64,000 nucleotides of DNA from Rhodocyclaceae bacterium (GCA_016718525.1 JADKDD010000001.1:1178001-1242000), one strand, 5' to 3'; shown: positions 18,955-27,939, counted from the first letter of the stretch. A program made the numbers and translations. The notes: a model not told the origin generated them from the letters alone.

Positions 18955-19647
18955 TTATTCGGGGTGCGACCACAAGCAGTTACCTTTACTCTCCTTCGCC
19001 AGCTCGGACAAGATCAACTCATGTGCTTCCAATTCGGCGCCACTGGCTTTGATAACGCGCAGCGGTTGGCGATCGGGATCGATTGTTTCGTGGGCCGCGC
19101 TTGCAGATCCAAAATCAATCTGCAGTGAATTTTGGCCTCTGGTCATCGCCAGGTACACATCGGCCAACAACTCTGCATCCAGCAGGGCGCCATGCAATTC
19201 ACGATTGGAGTTATCGACGCCGAATTCGACGCACAGTGCGTTGAGATTGTTCTTGCGACCAGGCCGTAAATCGCGCGCCATCTTCAGCGTATCGATCACG
19301 CCAGCGCAAAGCGTCTCTATCGGTGGCAGATTCAACAATTGCAGCTCGTTGTTGAGGAAACCGACGTCAAACGCCGCATTGTGGATCACCAGTTCGGCGT
19401 CACGGATGAATTCAATCCACTCATGCACAATTTCTGCGAATTTGGATTTGTCCGCAAGGAACTCGTCGGTCAGTCCATGAACTGCCAAGGCGCCGGGGTC
19501 GACCTGGCGCTCGGGATTCAAATATCGGTGATAACGGCGCTTTGAGTGCCTGCGGCCGTCAAGTTCGATGCAGCCAATTTCAATGACCCGGTCGCCGGTC
19601 CGCCAGTCAAGTCCGGTGGTCTCGGTATCCAGAACAATCTGCCTCAT
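18955..19647 (-). CDS. dnaQ: DNA polymerase III subunit epsilon (proofreading exonuclease)
   Basis: 230 residues. DEDDh exonuclease motifs are complete: VLDTETTGL at residue 5, HNAAFDVGFLN near 93, and LHGALLDAELLADVY near 150. The C-terminal tail after about residue 185 is the usual binding region for the alpha subunit. It follows rnhA with a 4-bp overlap; the rnhA-dnaQ pairing is conserved in proteobacteria, which supports the replicative identity over a generic exonuclease. Confidence 0.94.
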   Translation of the reverse strand: MRQIVLDTETTGLDWRTGDRVIEIGCIELDGRRHSKRRYHRYLNPERQVDPGALAVHGLTDEFLADKSKFAEIVHEWIEFIRDAELVIHNAAFDVGFLNNELQLLNLPPIETLCAGVIDTLKMARDLRPGRKNNLNALCVEFGVDNSNRELHGALLDAELLADVYLAMTRGQNSLQIDFGSASAAHETIDPDRQPLRVIKASGAELEAHELILSELAKESKGNCLWSHPE

Positions 19648-20102
19648 ACCGGCGCCTTTCTACCAGCTTCAGCGCGGGCCAGATCAATCCCGCGCCGTGC
19701 AAGTGCATCAGCGCGTTCGTTTTCCTCATGGCCGGCATGCCCCTTGACCCAACACCACTCGAGCTTGTTGCCCTGTGCCAAAGCATCCATTCGCTGCCAC
19801 AGGTCGACATTCTTTACCGGCTTCTTGTCCGCTGTTTGCCAACCACGTCTTTTCCAGCCGTGAATCCACTCACTAATTCCTTTTTGAACATATTGTGAGT
19901 CGGTGAAAACGCGTGCAACTATCGGCTTTTGCAAGCTTTCCAGCGCTGCGATGACCGCCATCATCTCCATTCGGTTGTTGGTGGTTGCCATTTCACCGCC
20001 ACATAGCTCCGTCTCTTCCTCGCCGCGTCGGACAATTGCACCCCAGCCACCAGGGCCCGGGTTTCCGCTGCACGCACCATCGGTGAAAATAACTATCGAC
20101 AT
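19644..20102 (-). CDS. rnhA: Ribonuclease HI
   Basis: Degrades the RNA strand of RNA-DNA hybrids. 152 residues. Catalytic residues are visible: Asp in FTDGACSGNPG, Glu in NNRMEMMA, Asp in FTDSQYV, and Asp in NERADALA, with the histidine in VKGHAGH. The start at ATG 20102 is the typical MSIVIFTDGA. It is followed by dnaQ with overlapping stop and start. Confidence 0.96.
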   Translation of the reverse strand: MSIVIFTDGACSGNPGPGGWGAIVRRGEEETELCGGEMATTNNRMEMMAVIAALESLQKPIVARVFTDSQYVQKGISEWIHGWKRRGWQTADKKPVKNVDLWQRMDALAQGNKLEWCWVKGHAGHEENERADALARRGIDLARAEAGRKAPV

Positions 20103-20128
20103 GCTTTTCCTTGTTAGTTACAGAAAGT

Positions 20129-20908
20129 TCAATTCACTACTATATCGTCGGTCGCAGCGCCCTCGTCGGCTTCTAATCTGGTGAGCGGGCCACCATGAAT
20201 TTGCGATACCGCCACCATAGCCTTTGCACGTGCTTTGCGATCCGCCCATACCGGTGTAATCAGGCGCATTCCATGTTGCCGCTTAACCGCTTGAATAACA
20301 TACACTGCACCGACAATCGGCCACCACTTGTCTCCGGCAACGTCCATGAACTTCAAGCGGCGCAGCCATTTTTCCTGATTCACCGCAGGCGCGTGACAGC
20401 CATAACTACCGGCCTGAATCTCAAATCCGAGCAGCGAGAACCAGTCCTTTAATCGTGAAACGCTAATGTACTGACCCCGCCAGGGTGGAAGACTTTGTCG
20501 GCGCGACAATTTTCGCCGCGCACCCCAGAGACTGTATGGATTGAAGCCGGTGACAATGACATGGCCTTCAGGCACCAACACCCTTTCCACTTCGCGCAAG
20601 ACCTGATGCGGATTCTGATCAAACTCCAGGGTGTGCGGGAGAACCACCAGATCAATGCTATTGGCGGCAAACGGAAGGAAGTGTAAATCGCTGCAAACGT
20701 CAGATTCGCCGGTAAATCGCCCATCGTCACAACGAAAACGCAAAGGCATGCGATTTGCGCGCAAAAAATCTATTCGCGGCAGCGACAATTGCAAGGCATT
20801 AAAGCCGAAAATGTCAGCCACTAAAAGATCATGGCGCGCCCGCTCCCACTGCAGCACATATTGCCCGGGGGGAGTTTGCAACCAGTCCTCAAAACCTTGA
20901 ATCGACAT
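20129..20908 (-). CDS. Class I SAM-dependent methyltransferase beside rnhA
   Basis: 259 residues from ATG 20908 (MSIQGFEDWLQTPPGQYVLQ). The methyltransferase fold is seen in the post-I to motif VI segments: DLHFLPFAANSIDLVVLPHTLEF and then VLVPEGHVIVTGFNPYSLWG. The glycine-rich SAM loop is poorly conserved. This gene sits between gloB and rnhA in many betaproteobacteria; the substrate is unknown. It is divergent from gloB with only 24 bp between the two starts, so the promoters must overlap. Confidence 0.85.
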   Translation of the reverse strand: MSIQGFEDWLQTPPGQYVLQWERARHDLLVADIFGFNALQLSLPRIDFLRANRMPLRFRCDDGRFTGESDVCSDLHFLPFAANSIDLVVLPHTLEFDQNPHQVLREVERVLVPEGHVIVTGFNPYSLWGARRKLSRRQSLPPWRGQYISVSRLKDWFSLLGFEIQAGSYGCHAPAVNQEKWLRRLKFMDVAGDKWWPIVGAVYVIQAVKRQHGMRLITPVWADRKARAKAMVAVSQIHGGPLTRLEADEGAATDDIVVN

Positions 20909-20932
20909 CGTTAAACCTATTGGAAGATATTC

Positions 20933-21742
20933 ATGAACAAAAACATACCGGAAATTTTGGGCTTGCAAGCATTCAATGACAACTATATCTGGCTGATCAG
21001 AAATGGTGGACAGGCCATCGTCGTGGACCCCGGAGATGCGGCACCTGTCTTGCACCACTTAAGCGCCAGTGGTGACCGACTCTGCGCGATCTTGCTTACC
21101 CATCACCACCCTGATCACGTTGCTGGTGTGCCGGGGCTACTCGCCGCCGCTGGCACAACTCTGCCGGTTTACGGTCCGTCTATCGAAAATATAGCCACTG
21201 TCAATCATCCGTTGGCAGGCAGTGAGCGAATTTCGGTCGGCACTCCAAACAGTGAATTGCACGCGGAATTTCAAGTCATCAACATTCCCGGGCATACCCG
21301 CGGTCATATTGCCTATTACTCTGCTGCAATCGTCCCTGACGGCGCAGTCTTTTGCGGCGATACCTTGTTTGGCGGTGGCTGCGGGCGCTTGTTTGAGGGC
21401 ACTGCGGCGCAAATGCAGGCCTCGCTTAATACACTCGGCGTATTGCCAGCACCAACTCAGGTGTTTTGTGGGCATGAATATACTCAGGCTAACTTGCGTT
21501 TTGCAGGCGCGGTAGAACCTAACAATTTGGCGATTGCCCGGCGCAGCGAAACCGTGGCGCAGACCCGCGCTGCCTTGCGATCGACCTTGCCCTCGAGCAT
21601 CGGCATCGAACTGGAGACCAATCCCTTCCTGCGTTGGGATTCAGCGGAAGTCATCGCGGCAGCGACCCAACGCCTTGGCCGCGCACCTGCGAGTCGCGTA
21701 GAGACCTTTGCCGCGATTCGTGAATGGAAGAATTCGTTTTGA
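20933..21742 (+). CDS. gloB: Hydroxyacylglutathione hydrolase (glyoxalase II)
   Basis: Hydrolyses S-lactoylglutathione in methylglyoxal detoxification. 269 residues, a little longer than E. coli GloB. The metallo-beta-lactamase motif is present as THHHPDHV, with PGHTRGHI, FCGDTLFGGGCGR and CGHEYTQANLRFA as metal and family motifs. A stretch at 21434-21457 (GVLPAPTQ) matches the 24-bp repeat consensus at 19 of 24 positions, but the protein length there is normal, so it may be chance. Confidence 0.95.
   Translation: MNKNIPEILGLQAFNDNYIWLIRNGGQAIVVDPGDAAPVLHHLSASGDRLCAILLTHHHPDHVAGVPGLLAAAGTTLPVYGPSIENIATVNHPLAGSERISVGTPNSELHAEFQVINIPGHTRGHIAYYSAAIVPDGAVFCGDTLFGGGCGRLFEGTAAQMQASLNTLGVLPAPTQVFCGHEYTQANLRFAGAVEPNNLAIARRSETVAQTRAALRSTLPSSIGIELETNPFLRWDSAEVIAAATQRLGRAPASRVETFAAIREWKNSF
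21434..21457 (-). repeat. Possible 24-bp repeat copy (gloB)
   Basis: Matches 19 of 24 consensus positions, including the first 12 without error. It is antisense to gloB and read GVLPAPTQ. Unlike the other copies it adds no length to the protein relative to GloB homologues, so it could be chance similarity in a conserved segment. Confidence 0.4.
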
Positions 21743-21999
21743 ATCAGCGACAAAAGTGCCTTAAGTTCATAGGCTTGTGGCAGGGAGGCGAGAGGCAAAC
21801 AGTGAAGTGAAATGAACAACTATCGCTATAAATTAAGCTTACATCGTGCGACACTTTTTAAATGTATGGTTGTAGCTCTCCAGACATTGACCTCACCGCC
21901 ACCCTTGGCTAACATCCAAGTCCTCTGACGCTTGACCCTGAGCCCGCCAGATAGTTGTACCACTGGCGATTCACCCACCGGCTCACTCTCACACAAAGA

Positions 22000-23391
22000 A
22001 TGCGATTACTACGCCTATTTTCTGCTGCGGTAATGCTGTCGCTTGCGCTACCGTCAGCGATGGCCCTCGACGCATTGAAGTTGTCAATGTCAATGCCCAA
22101 TGGCGCTGAAGCAGCACCGACGGCCGTCGCCGATCCGGTCGTCGCGGGAAGCGCGGCATCTCCAAATAAGGTCGAAGACGACCTGCCAACCATCCCATTT
22201 GTCGACCTTACGATTCCGCCCGACGACCTCTGGCAGCGTGTGCGCAATGGCTTTTCGATGCAAAACCTTAGCGGTCCGCTCGTCACTCAGCGGCAAGCTT
22301 GGTACCTGAACAATCCGGACTCGCTTAAAAGGACGCTTGAGCGCAGTCGGCGCTATTTATTTCATATCGTGACGGAACTGGAAAAGCGCGGCATGCCGAC
22401 CGAGATCGCCCTGCTGCCTTTTGTCGAGAGCTCATTCAACCCATTGGCCTATTCACCGGCACGCGCACTCGGGATGTGGCAATTCATTCCGTCAACCGGC
22501 AAAACTTACAACTTGCAACAAAACTGGTGGCTCGATCAGCGCAGAGATATTGTCGCTTCGACCAGTGCCGCGCTCGATTATCTGCAATATATCTACGAAA
22601 TGCACGGCGATTGGCATTTGGCCCTCGCCTCGTACAACTGGGGAGAAGGGGCTGTTGGCCGCGCGGTGGAAAAAAATCAACGCCTTGGACTGCCCACCGA
22701 CTATGCCAGCCTGAAAATGCCGCAGGAGACGCGCTATTACGTACCTGCGTTGCAGGCGCTCAAGAATATCATCGCCGAGCCGCAACTTTTCGGCATCAAA
22801 CTCGATCCGATTCCCAATCAGCCTTACTTTGGCTTGGTCGAGCGTGAGGGGCCGATGGACATTGCGCTGGCAGCCCGTCTGGCAGAAATTCCCATCGCCG
22901 AATTTGTCGCACTCAATCCTGCATACAGCCGCCCGCTAATGCCTGATGTCGACAACTCAGCCCTGATACTGCCAGCGGCAAATGTTCAAACCTTTTTGAA
23001 CAATCTGCAGATTCATGCGGCCCAGAACAAGCCCTTATCTGCATGGTCTGTCTATGCACTCAAGGCTGGCGAAAAGCTCGACGATATTGCCAAACGTTAT
23101 CGCATTAGTGGCGCGCAATTACGCCAGTTCAACGGCATTACCAAAAAGACCAAAATAGTTTCCGGTATGTCTTTGCTGGTGCCTGGGCCAGATGCATTCC
23201 TGGCCCACAACGCGATGACGGTACAGTTACCGCAAACCCCTTCCGCACCACCGAAAGCCACAAAGGTTGCACCCAAAAAGGGTACGAGCGTAAAAATCAA
23301 ATCAAAGAGCGTCAGCACAAAAAACAAAGCACCGCGAACCATTAAATCAGCGCCAAAAAGCAAAGCCAAAGCGCCGACTCCAAAACCATAG
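22000..23391 (+). CDS. mltD: Membrane-bound lytic murein transglycosylase D
   Basis: About 463 residues from ATG 22000. The frame opens upstream at TTG 21955, but MRLLRLFSAAVMLSLALPS from 22000 is a clean signal peptide. An SLT domain at about 115-235 has the catalytic glutamate in ESSFNPLAYSPARALGMWQF and NWGEGAVGRA. A LysM domain at about 345-390 (YALKAGEKLDDIAKRYRIS) binds peptidoglycan. The C-terminal ~55 residues are Lys/Pro/Ala-rich low complexity. The 257 bp before the gene show nothing convincing. It is convergent with ybbA, the stops 4 bp apart. Confidence 0.92.
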   Translation: MRLLRLFSAAVMLSLALPSAMALDALKLSMSMPNGAEAAPTAVADPVVAGSAASPNKVEDDLPTIPFVDLTIPPDDLWQRVRNGFSMQNLSGPLVTQRQAWYLNNPDSLKRTLERSRRYLFHIVTELEKRGMPTEIALLPFVESSFNPLAYSPARALGMWQFIPSTGKTYNLQQNWWLDQRRDIVASTSAALDYLQYIYEMHGDWHLALASYNWGEGAVGRAVEKNQRLGLPTDYASLKMPQETRYYVPALQALKNIIAEPQLFGIKLDPIPNQPYFGLVEREGPMDIALAARLAEIPIAEFVALNPAYSRPLMPDVDNSALILPAANVQTFLNNLQIHAAQNKPLSAWSVYALKAGEKLDDIAKRYRISGAQLRQFNGITKKTKIVSGMSLLVPGPDAFLAHNAMTVQLPQTPSAPPKATKVAPKKGTSVKIKSKSVSTKNKAPRTIKSAPKSKAKAPTPKP

Positions 23392-23395
23392 GCAC

Positions 23396-24097
23396 CTAGC
23401 GCAGGGACACCAATCCCCCAGCAGCCAATCGCAGGGTTCGTCCGCACCGTGCTGCCAGCGATTCATCATGGGTCACCAAAACCAGGGTCGTACCGAACTC
23501 CTGATTCATGCCAAACATCAGGTCGATGACTTGCGCACCAGTCGCCGCGTCCAGATTTCCGGTAGGCTCATCCGCCAGCAAAATCTGCGGCTTGACTGAA
23601 AATGCCCGCGCCAAAGCGACACGTTGTTGCTCTCCGCCGGACAAGTGCTTCGGATAATGTCCCAACCGTTCACTCAAGCCCACCCGGCGCAGCATCGCCT
23701 CGGCAGTCGCCCGGGCATTGTCAGCCCCGACCAGTTCCAAAGGCAACATGACGTTTTCCAGCGCATTGAGCGCCGGCAGAAGTTGAAACGATTGAAAAAC
23801 GAAACCCATGAAACGCCCGCGCAGGGCTGCCCGCTGATCTTCGTCCAAGTTTGTGAGGTTGGCGCCAGCGATGCTTACCGACCCTGAACTAGGCAGATCA
23901 AGCCCAGCCATCAATCCGAGCAAAGTACTCTTGCCGGAACCCGAAGCACCAACAATTGCCAGCGCCTCACCTGAAGCAACCGTAAACGAAATTTCATGCA
24001 AAATGCTCAAGCTGGTTTCGCCATTGGGCACCAGTTTGCACAAATCCGCCACCTCAATCGCCACGTTGGTTTCCATACCGCCAGTATTTTCTGTCAT
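23396..24097 (-). CDS. ybbA: ABC transporter ATP-binding protein, YbbA type
   Basis: 233 residues from ATG 24097. Walker A is GASGSGKST, the ABC signature LSGGEQQRVALARA, Walker B ILLADEPTGNLD, with the switch histidine in VTHDE. The MacB/LolD/YbbA group is shown by MGFVFQSFQLLPALNALENVMLPLEL. Its start overlaps the tesA start by two bases (CATG shared), the same divergent tesA-ybbA arrangement as in E. coli. The permease partner ybbP, which normally follows, is missing: the next gene is mltD on the other strand. Confidence 0.9.
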   Translation of the reverse strand: MTENTGGMETNVAIEVADLCKLVPNGETSLSILHEISFTVASGEALAIVGASGSGKSTLLGLMAGLDLPSSGSVSIAGANLTNLDEDQRAALRGRFMGFVFQSFQLLPALNALENVMLPLELVGADNARATAEAMLRRVGLSERLGHYPKHLSGGEQQRVALARAFSVKPQILLADEPTGNLDAATGAQVIDLMFGMNQEFGTTLVLVTHDESLAARCGRTLRLAAGGLVSLR

Positions 24098-24734
24098 GCT
24101 TAAGTCCCTGATTGTTGCCTTGTTGATGTTTGTTTCAGCCACTGCCGGTTCGGTTGAGGCAGCGTCAAAGGTTATTTTGGTCTACGGCGACAGTCTATCG
24201 GCTGGATACGGGATTCGGGTCGAGCAAAGTTGGCCGTCCCTTTTAGGTGACCGCCTGAAGGAAGATACGCGAGTAGGTGCTGGTGGCACGCCGTCATGGA
24301 CTGTCGCCAATGCCAGTATCAGCGGCGAAACCACAGCAGGTGGCCGTAGCCGCTTGGAGGTGGCCCTGCGACAGTTCAAACCCAAAGTGGTCGTCCTTGC
24401 TCTTGGCGCCAACGATGGTTTGCGCGGTTTGCCAGTCAAACAGATGCAGGACAACTTAATCAGCATGGTCAAGCTGGCCAAAGCCAGCGGCGCGCGTGTT
24501 TTGCTCATCGGTATGAGGCTTCCACCCAACTACGGACCTGAATATACCAACGCCTTCGAGGCCGCCTTCACCACCACTGCGCGTCTGGAAAAAGTAGCGC
24601 TGCTTCCCTTCTTGCTTGAACCCGTTGCGGGACAGCGCAGTAATTTTCAGGCCGACGGTCTGCATCCGATCTCTGCCGCACAGACAAAACTCTTGGATCA
24701 TATTTATCCGGCACTACAACCACTGCTTAAGTAA
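24096..24734 (+). CDS. tesA: GDSL-type esterase TesA (multifunctional acyl-CoA thioesterase I/lysophospholipase)
   Basis: 212 residues, starting MLKSLIVALLMFVSATAG with a cleavable signal, so periplasmic. SGNH blocks: catalytic Ser in YGDSLSAGYG, Gly in NASISGETTAGG, Asn in GANDGLRG, and the Asp/His pair in DGLHPIS. Hydrolyses acyl-CoA and lysophospholipid esters in known members. Between LLGDRLKED and NASISG there is an octapeptide VGAGGTPS from a 24-bp repeat copy (24272-24295); this segment is about seven to ten residues longer than in Pseudomonas and E. coli TesA as I recall them. Confidence 0.94.
   Translation: MLKSLIVALLMFVSATAGSVEAASKVILVYGDSLSAGYGIRVEQSWPSLLGDRLKEDTRVGAGGTPSWTVANASISGETTAGGRSRLEVALRQFKPKVVVLALGANDGLRGLPVKQMQDNLISMVKLAKASGARVLLIGMRLPPNYGPEYTNAFEAAFTTTARLEKVALLPFLLEPVAGQRSNFQADGLHPISAAQTKLLDHIYPALQPLLK
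24272..24295 (+). repeat. 24-bp intragenic repeat, copy 6 (tesA)
   Basis: Matches 22 of 24 consensus positions. It is in sense orientation and read VGAGGTPS, in the loop before the block II glycine motif NASISG. Confidence 0.88.
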
Positions 24735-24737
24735 GTC

Positions 24738-24769
24738 GTTAAGTGAACCATTTTATGGCTCAACTTAAC
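24738..24769 (+). terminator. Hairpin after tesA
   Basis: GTTAAGT at 24738-24744 pairs with ACTTAAC at 24763-24769. The stem continues inwards (CCAT with ATGG, loop TTT) past one mismatch and a bulge. It starts three bases after the tesA stop. There is no following T-run, so it may be a terminator or an mRNA-stabilising hairpin. Confidence 0.45.
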
Positions 24770-24813
24770 CGCCGTGCGACAATCGCGGCGACACAACTGC
24801 GCCTTGATCCCCA

Positions 24814-25893
24814 ATGCAAAAAAAACTCGCTGCGGTTACCGAGCTTGCAGACTTTGACTGCATCATTGATGTTCGCTCGCCCGCCGAGTTTGCTGAAGAT
24901 CACGTCCCAGGGGCGATAAGCTGCCCGGTACTGAGTAACGAAGAGCGCATCCGCGTTGGCACACTTTACAAACAGGTTTCCGCGTTTGAGGCCAAAAAGC
25001 TCGGTGCATCGCTGGTTGCGCGCAACATCGCGCAATGCCTTGAAATAAATTTTCTCGACAAACCGAAAAGCTGGCGCCCGCTGATTTATTGTTGGCGAGG
25101 TGGGCAACGTAGTGGTGCGTTGACTCATGTCATGCGTGAAATCGGCTGGGATGCACATCAGCTTGCTGGCGGTTACAAAACCTGGCGGCGCCACGTGCTG
25201 ACAGAACTCACGACTCTGCCAGGTCAGCTTAATTTCATAGTGATCAGTGGTACCACGGGCAGCGGAAAGAGTCGTCTGCTCGAATTGCTCGCCACACATG
25301 GCGCCCAAGTGCTGCATCTGGAGCAAATGGCTGCACACAAAGGGTCAGTGCTGGGTAACCTACCTGGACAAACTCAGCCGTCCCAACGGGGCTTTGACAC
25401 AACCCTGTTTAACTCCATCAGCCAGTTCAGTCCGAATCGGCCTGTCTTCGTCGAGGCTGAGAGTCGGAAAATAGGTCAGCTGCAGCTGCCAGAATCACTT
25501 GTAACAGCCATCAGGCGCGCACCTTGTGTGCGCCTGAACGCGACCCTCGATGCCCGTATCGATTTCCTGCTGGGCGATTACGAATATGCAGTCAGCGACC
25601 CGGTTTGGCTCCTGAATTGCATCGAACGCCTGCGTGGGACACAAAGCCGCGAGACGCTTGACCGCTGGAGTCAATACATCAGCAATGGCGAATTTCGTCA
25701 GCTGGTACAAGAACTTCTTGTTGAACACTATGACCCGTTGTATCGTCGCTCACAAAACCATAATTATGTCGAACACCGACAGGCTCAGTTCATAGAAATT
25801 GATGATCTGGGCGTTGCATCGCTTACCGCTGTTGCACAACAATTGCTGGATTTGGGAATCGAACGACGCGCCGATGCGATTGCTCAAACTTGA
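24814..25893 (+). CDS. selU: tRNA 2-selenouridine synthase (MnmH/SelU)
   Basis: 359 residues. The N-terminal rhodanese domain (1-~130) begins with DCIIDVRSPAEFAEDHVPGA and has the essential cysteine in YCWRGGQRSGA. A C-terminal P-loop domain has GTTGSGKSRLLELL near residue 147. It replaces sulfur by selenium in 2-thiouridine at the wobble base of Lys, Glu and Gln tRNAs, and can also geranylate. It depends on selenophosphate from SelD, which is not in this window. The hairpin after tesA separates it from the upstream gene. Confidence 0.93.
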   Translation: MQKKLAAVTELADFDCIIDVRSPAEFAEDHVPGAISCPVLSNEERIRVGTLYKQVSAFEAKKLGASLVARNIAQCLEINFLDKPKSWRPLIYCWRGGQRSGALTHVMREIGWDAHQLAGGYKTWRRHVLTELTTLPGQLNFIVISGTTGSGKSRLLELLATHGAQVLHLEQMAAHKGSVLGNLPGQTQPSQRGFDTTLFNSISQFSPNRPVFVEAESRKIGQLQLPESLVTAIRRAPCVRLNATLDARIDFLLGDYEYAVSDPVWLLNCIERLRGTQSRETLDRWSQYISNGEFRQLVQELLVEHYDPLYRRSQNHNYVEHRQAQFIEIDDLGVASLTAVAQQLLDLGIERRADAIAQT

Positions 25894-25936
25894 TCTTGTG
25901 ACACATTTTCTCAGTACTGCCGTTCTCGCAAAATGA

Positions 25937-26470
25937 CTATGGATTTCGAGCACACAATCGCTGCACCTTAGCACGGCGGGGTTCGAACACATCGCCTTGT
26001 TCAAATGCGAGTGGGTCCAAATGCCCATCGATCAAGTCCAGCAACTCGTTTTCACGCAACAAAAAATCCGGGTTACGCGGACTACCAAACAGTTCATTGC
26101 CAACCATAAAGGTTTCATAAATCAGCAATCCGCCCCGGTCCAGCGAACGGATGAGTTTGGGCAGCAAGGGGCGAAACAAGTAGTTGGTCACAATCACGGC
26201 ATCAAAGCATCGCTCAACATACGGCCAATCCTCGCTCTCAAGGTCGCAAACCGTCACCGACACGCCATCCACTTCCCGCAGCGCGCCAGTCGCCGCCACG
26301 TCGCGGTCAACAGCCTCGACCCGGTGACCCATACTCGCGAGGAACAATGCATGCCTACCCTGCCCGCAGGCCACATCCAGGACGCGGGAGTGCCTCGGGA
26401 GCAATGCGGAAAAACGTTTTACCCACGGTGATACTGGCTGCCTTGCAAGGGATGTGTGCTTTACAGTCAT
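25937..26470 (-). CDS. Class I SAM-dependent methyltransferase (TehB-like)
   Basis: 177 residues from ATG 26470 (MTVKHTSLARQPVSPWV); the frame extends to 26509 over non-conserved sequence. SAM motif I is VLDVACGQGRHALFLA, followed by VEAVDRD and DAVIVTNYLFRPLLP. It belongs to the small methyltransferases related to the tellurite-resistance TehB group, which are common beside unrelated genes; the substrate is unknown. It is divergent from the cyclase gene, and the 5' ends may overlap depending on which start the cyclase uses. Confidence 0.83.
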   Translation of the reverse strand: MTVKHTSLARQPVSPWVKRFSALLPRHSRVLDVACGQGRHALFLASMGHRVEAVDRDVAATGALREVDGVSVTVCDLESEDWPYVERCFDAVIVTNYLFRPLLPKLIRSLDRGGLLIYETFMVGNELFGSPRNPDFLLRENELLDLIDGHLDPLAFEQGDVFEPRRAKVQRLCARNP

Positions 26471-26540
26471 GTCGGGTATGATTTTGCCTGTAATGCCTAC
26501 GCCACCCAAACATATCCGCCAGACCAGTTACACCATTCCG

Positions 26541-27833
26541 ATGGATGCATCACGTGAGCCCTTGAGTGACACGGAGTTGGCGTATGGGCGTTTCGTGCCG
26601 CGTCAATTCTTGCATTTACTCGGTCATAACGACATTCGAAATGTCGAACTGGGGCAGCAGGTCGAATGCAAAATGACCGTGCTGTTCTCGGACTTGCGCG
26701 ATTTTACAGCGCTCTCAGAATCGATGAGCCCGCAGGAAAACTTCAATCTGCTGAATTCCTACCTTATGCAGATGGAACCAGTAATTGCGGCCCATGGAGG
26801 ATTTATCGACAAGTACATTGGCGACGCGATCATGGCGCTGTTTCCGGACTCTCCGGATCAAGCAGTTCGTGGTGCCATGGCAATGTTGAACAAACTTGAC
26901 GAATACAACGCCGGGCGCCAGCGTGCCGGTTATCGTCCCGTCAAGATCGGTATCGGCATCAATACCGGCATCGTCATCATTGGAACAATCGGCGGCAAGG
27001 GCCGGATGGATGGGACGGTGATTGGCGATGCTGTAAACCTCGCCGCGCGTTTGGAACAATTAACCAAGGATTACGACGTACCGCTCTTGATCAGCGAATA
27101 CACCCTCTATTCTCTGGAGAATGCAGCCCCCTACTCAATACGATTCCTTGACCGAACACATGTTCGAGGTAAGCAGGACGCCCAATCAGTTTATGAAGTA
27201 TTCGATGCGGATCCGCCACCACTCAGAATTGCCAAACGGGAGAATCTCGTACTCTTCGAACACGCACTGGCCTGTTACCACCTCGACGACATAGCGGCTG
27301 CAAGTACATTGCTCGAGCGGACACTGGAAATGATTCCTGATGATGCCGCCGCCCGTGTCTATCTTGAACGTTGCAAACAGCGTACTTCCGGTACCAAAGT
27401 GCCCAGTTTCACGATTACCAAACAGTGGCTCGTCGACTATGAAATCGGTGTCACCGAGATTGATCGGGCCCATCAAGAATTGCTCCAGAACATGAATTCG
27501 CTGGGCGCTGCCGTGCTGGCTGGGACGTCGGCTCTGACTCCTGCGCTGCTTGACCAACTTGAGTTGGCAGCAACCACTGTGTTCAACGCTGAAGAGAGTT
27601 TGATGATCACTCGCGGTTATTCGTTCACTTCGCTTCACACGCGACAGCATCAGCGCTTTTTTGAGTACTTTCTGGAATTGCGGAGAGAAATCGAAAGCGG
27701 AAATGAAGAGCCACTGTATTTGACGTTTCGCGTCAAACGCTTGCTGTCAGACTGGCTTGCCAACCATATGGTCACTGCCGACCGTCATTTTGGGCAGTTT
27801 CTGCGCGGGCGCACGTCTCCCCGCAAGCCCTAG
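26541..27833 (+). CDS. Class III nucleotidyl cyclase fused to a hemerythrin-like domain
   Basis: About 430 residues from ATG 26541; in-frame starts at 26478 and 26493 are possible. The catalytic domain (about 30-230) has both metal aspartates (VLFSDLRDFT and KYIGDAIMALF) and the transition-state region TVIGDAVNLAARLE, so it looks active for cAMP or cGMP synthesis. After a helical linker, a bacteriohemerythrin-type domain fills about 300-430: YEIGVTEIDRAHQELL, FNAEESLM, HTRQHQRFF and WLANHMVTADRHF supply His/Glu/Asp ligands for a di-iron site. The fusion suggests a cyclase responding to oxygen, nitric oxide or iron. Confidence 0.85.
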   Translation: MDASREPLSDTELAYGRFVPRQFLHLLGHNDIRNVELGQQVECKMTVLFSDLRDFTALSESMSPQENFNLLNSYLMQMEPVIAAHGGFIDKYIGDAIMALFPDSPDQAVRGAMAMLNKLDEYNAGRQRAGYRPVKIGIGINTGIVIIGTIGGKGRMDGTVIGDAVNLAARLEQLTKDYDVPLLISEYTLYSLENAAPYSIRFLDRTHVRGKQDAQSVYEVFDADPPPLRIAKRENLVLFEHALACYHLDDIAAASTLLERTLEMIPDDAAARVYLERCKQRTSGTKVPSFTITKQWLVDYEIGVTEIDRAHQELLQNMNSLGAAVLAGTSALTPALLDQLELAATTVFNAEESLMITRGYSFTSLHTRQHQRFFEYFLELRREIESGNEEPLYLTFRVKRLLSDWLANHMVTADRHFGQFLRGRTSPRKP

Positions 27834-27849
27834 TTGTCAGAACTAACAC

Positions 27850-27887
27850 TGCGCTAAATTAGTGTCCGTGCACTAGGCGTCAGCGCA
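27850..27887. terminator. Possible hairpin after the cyclase gene
   Basis: Nested inverted repeats: TGCGCT with AGCGCA outside, TAGTG with CACTA inside around a six-base loop. It lies 17 bp after the cyclase stop and before the Pat-type gene. No T-run follows. Confidence 0.35.
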
Positions 27888-27939
27888 AAGTTCGGCGGCC
27901 TCTGATGTTATATTTTGTGCTCATAAACCGGCGCTATGC

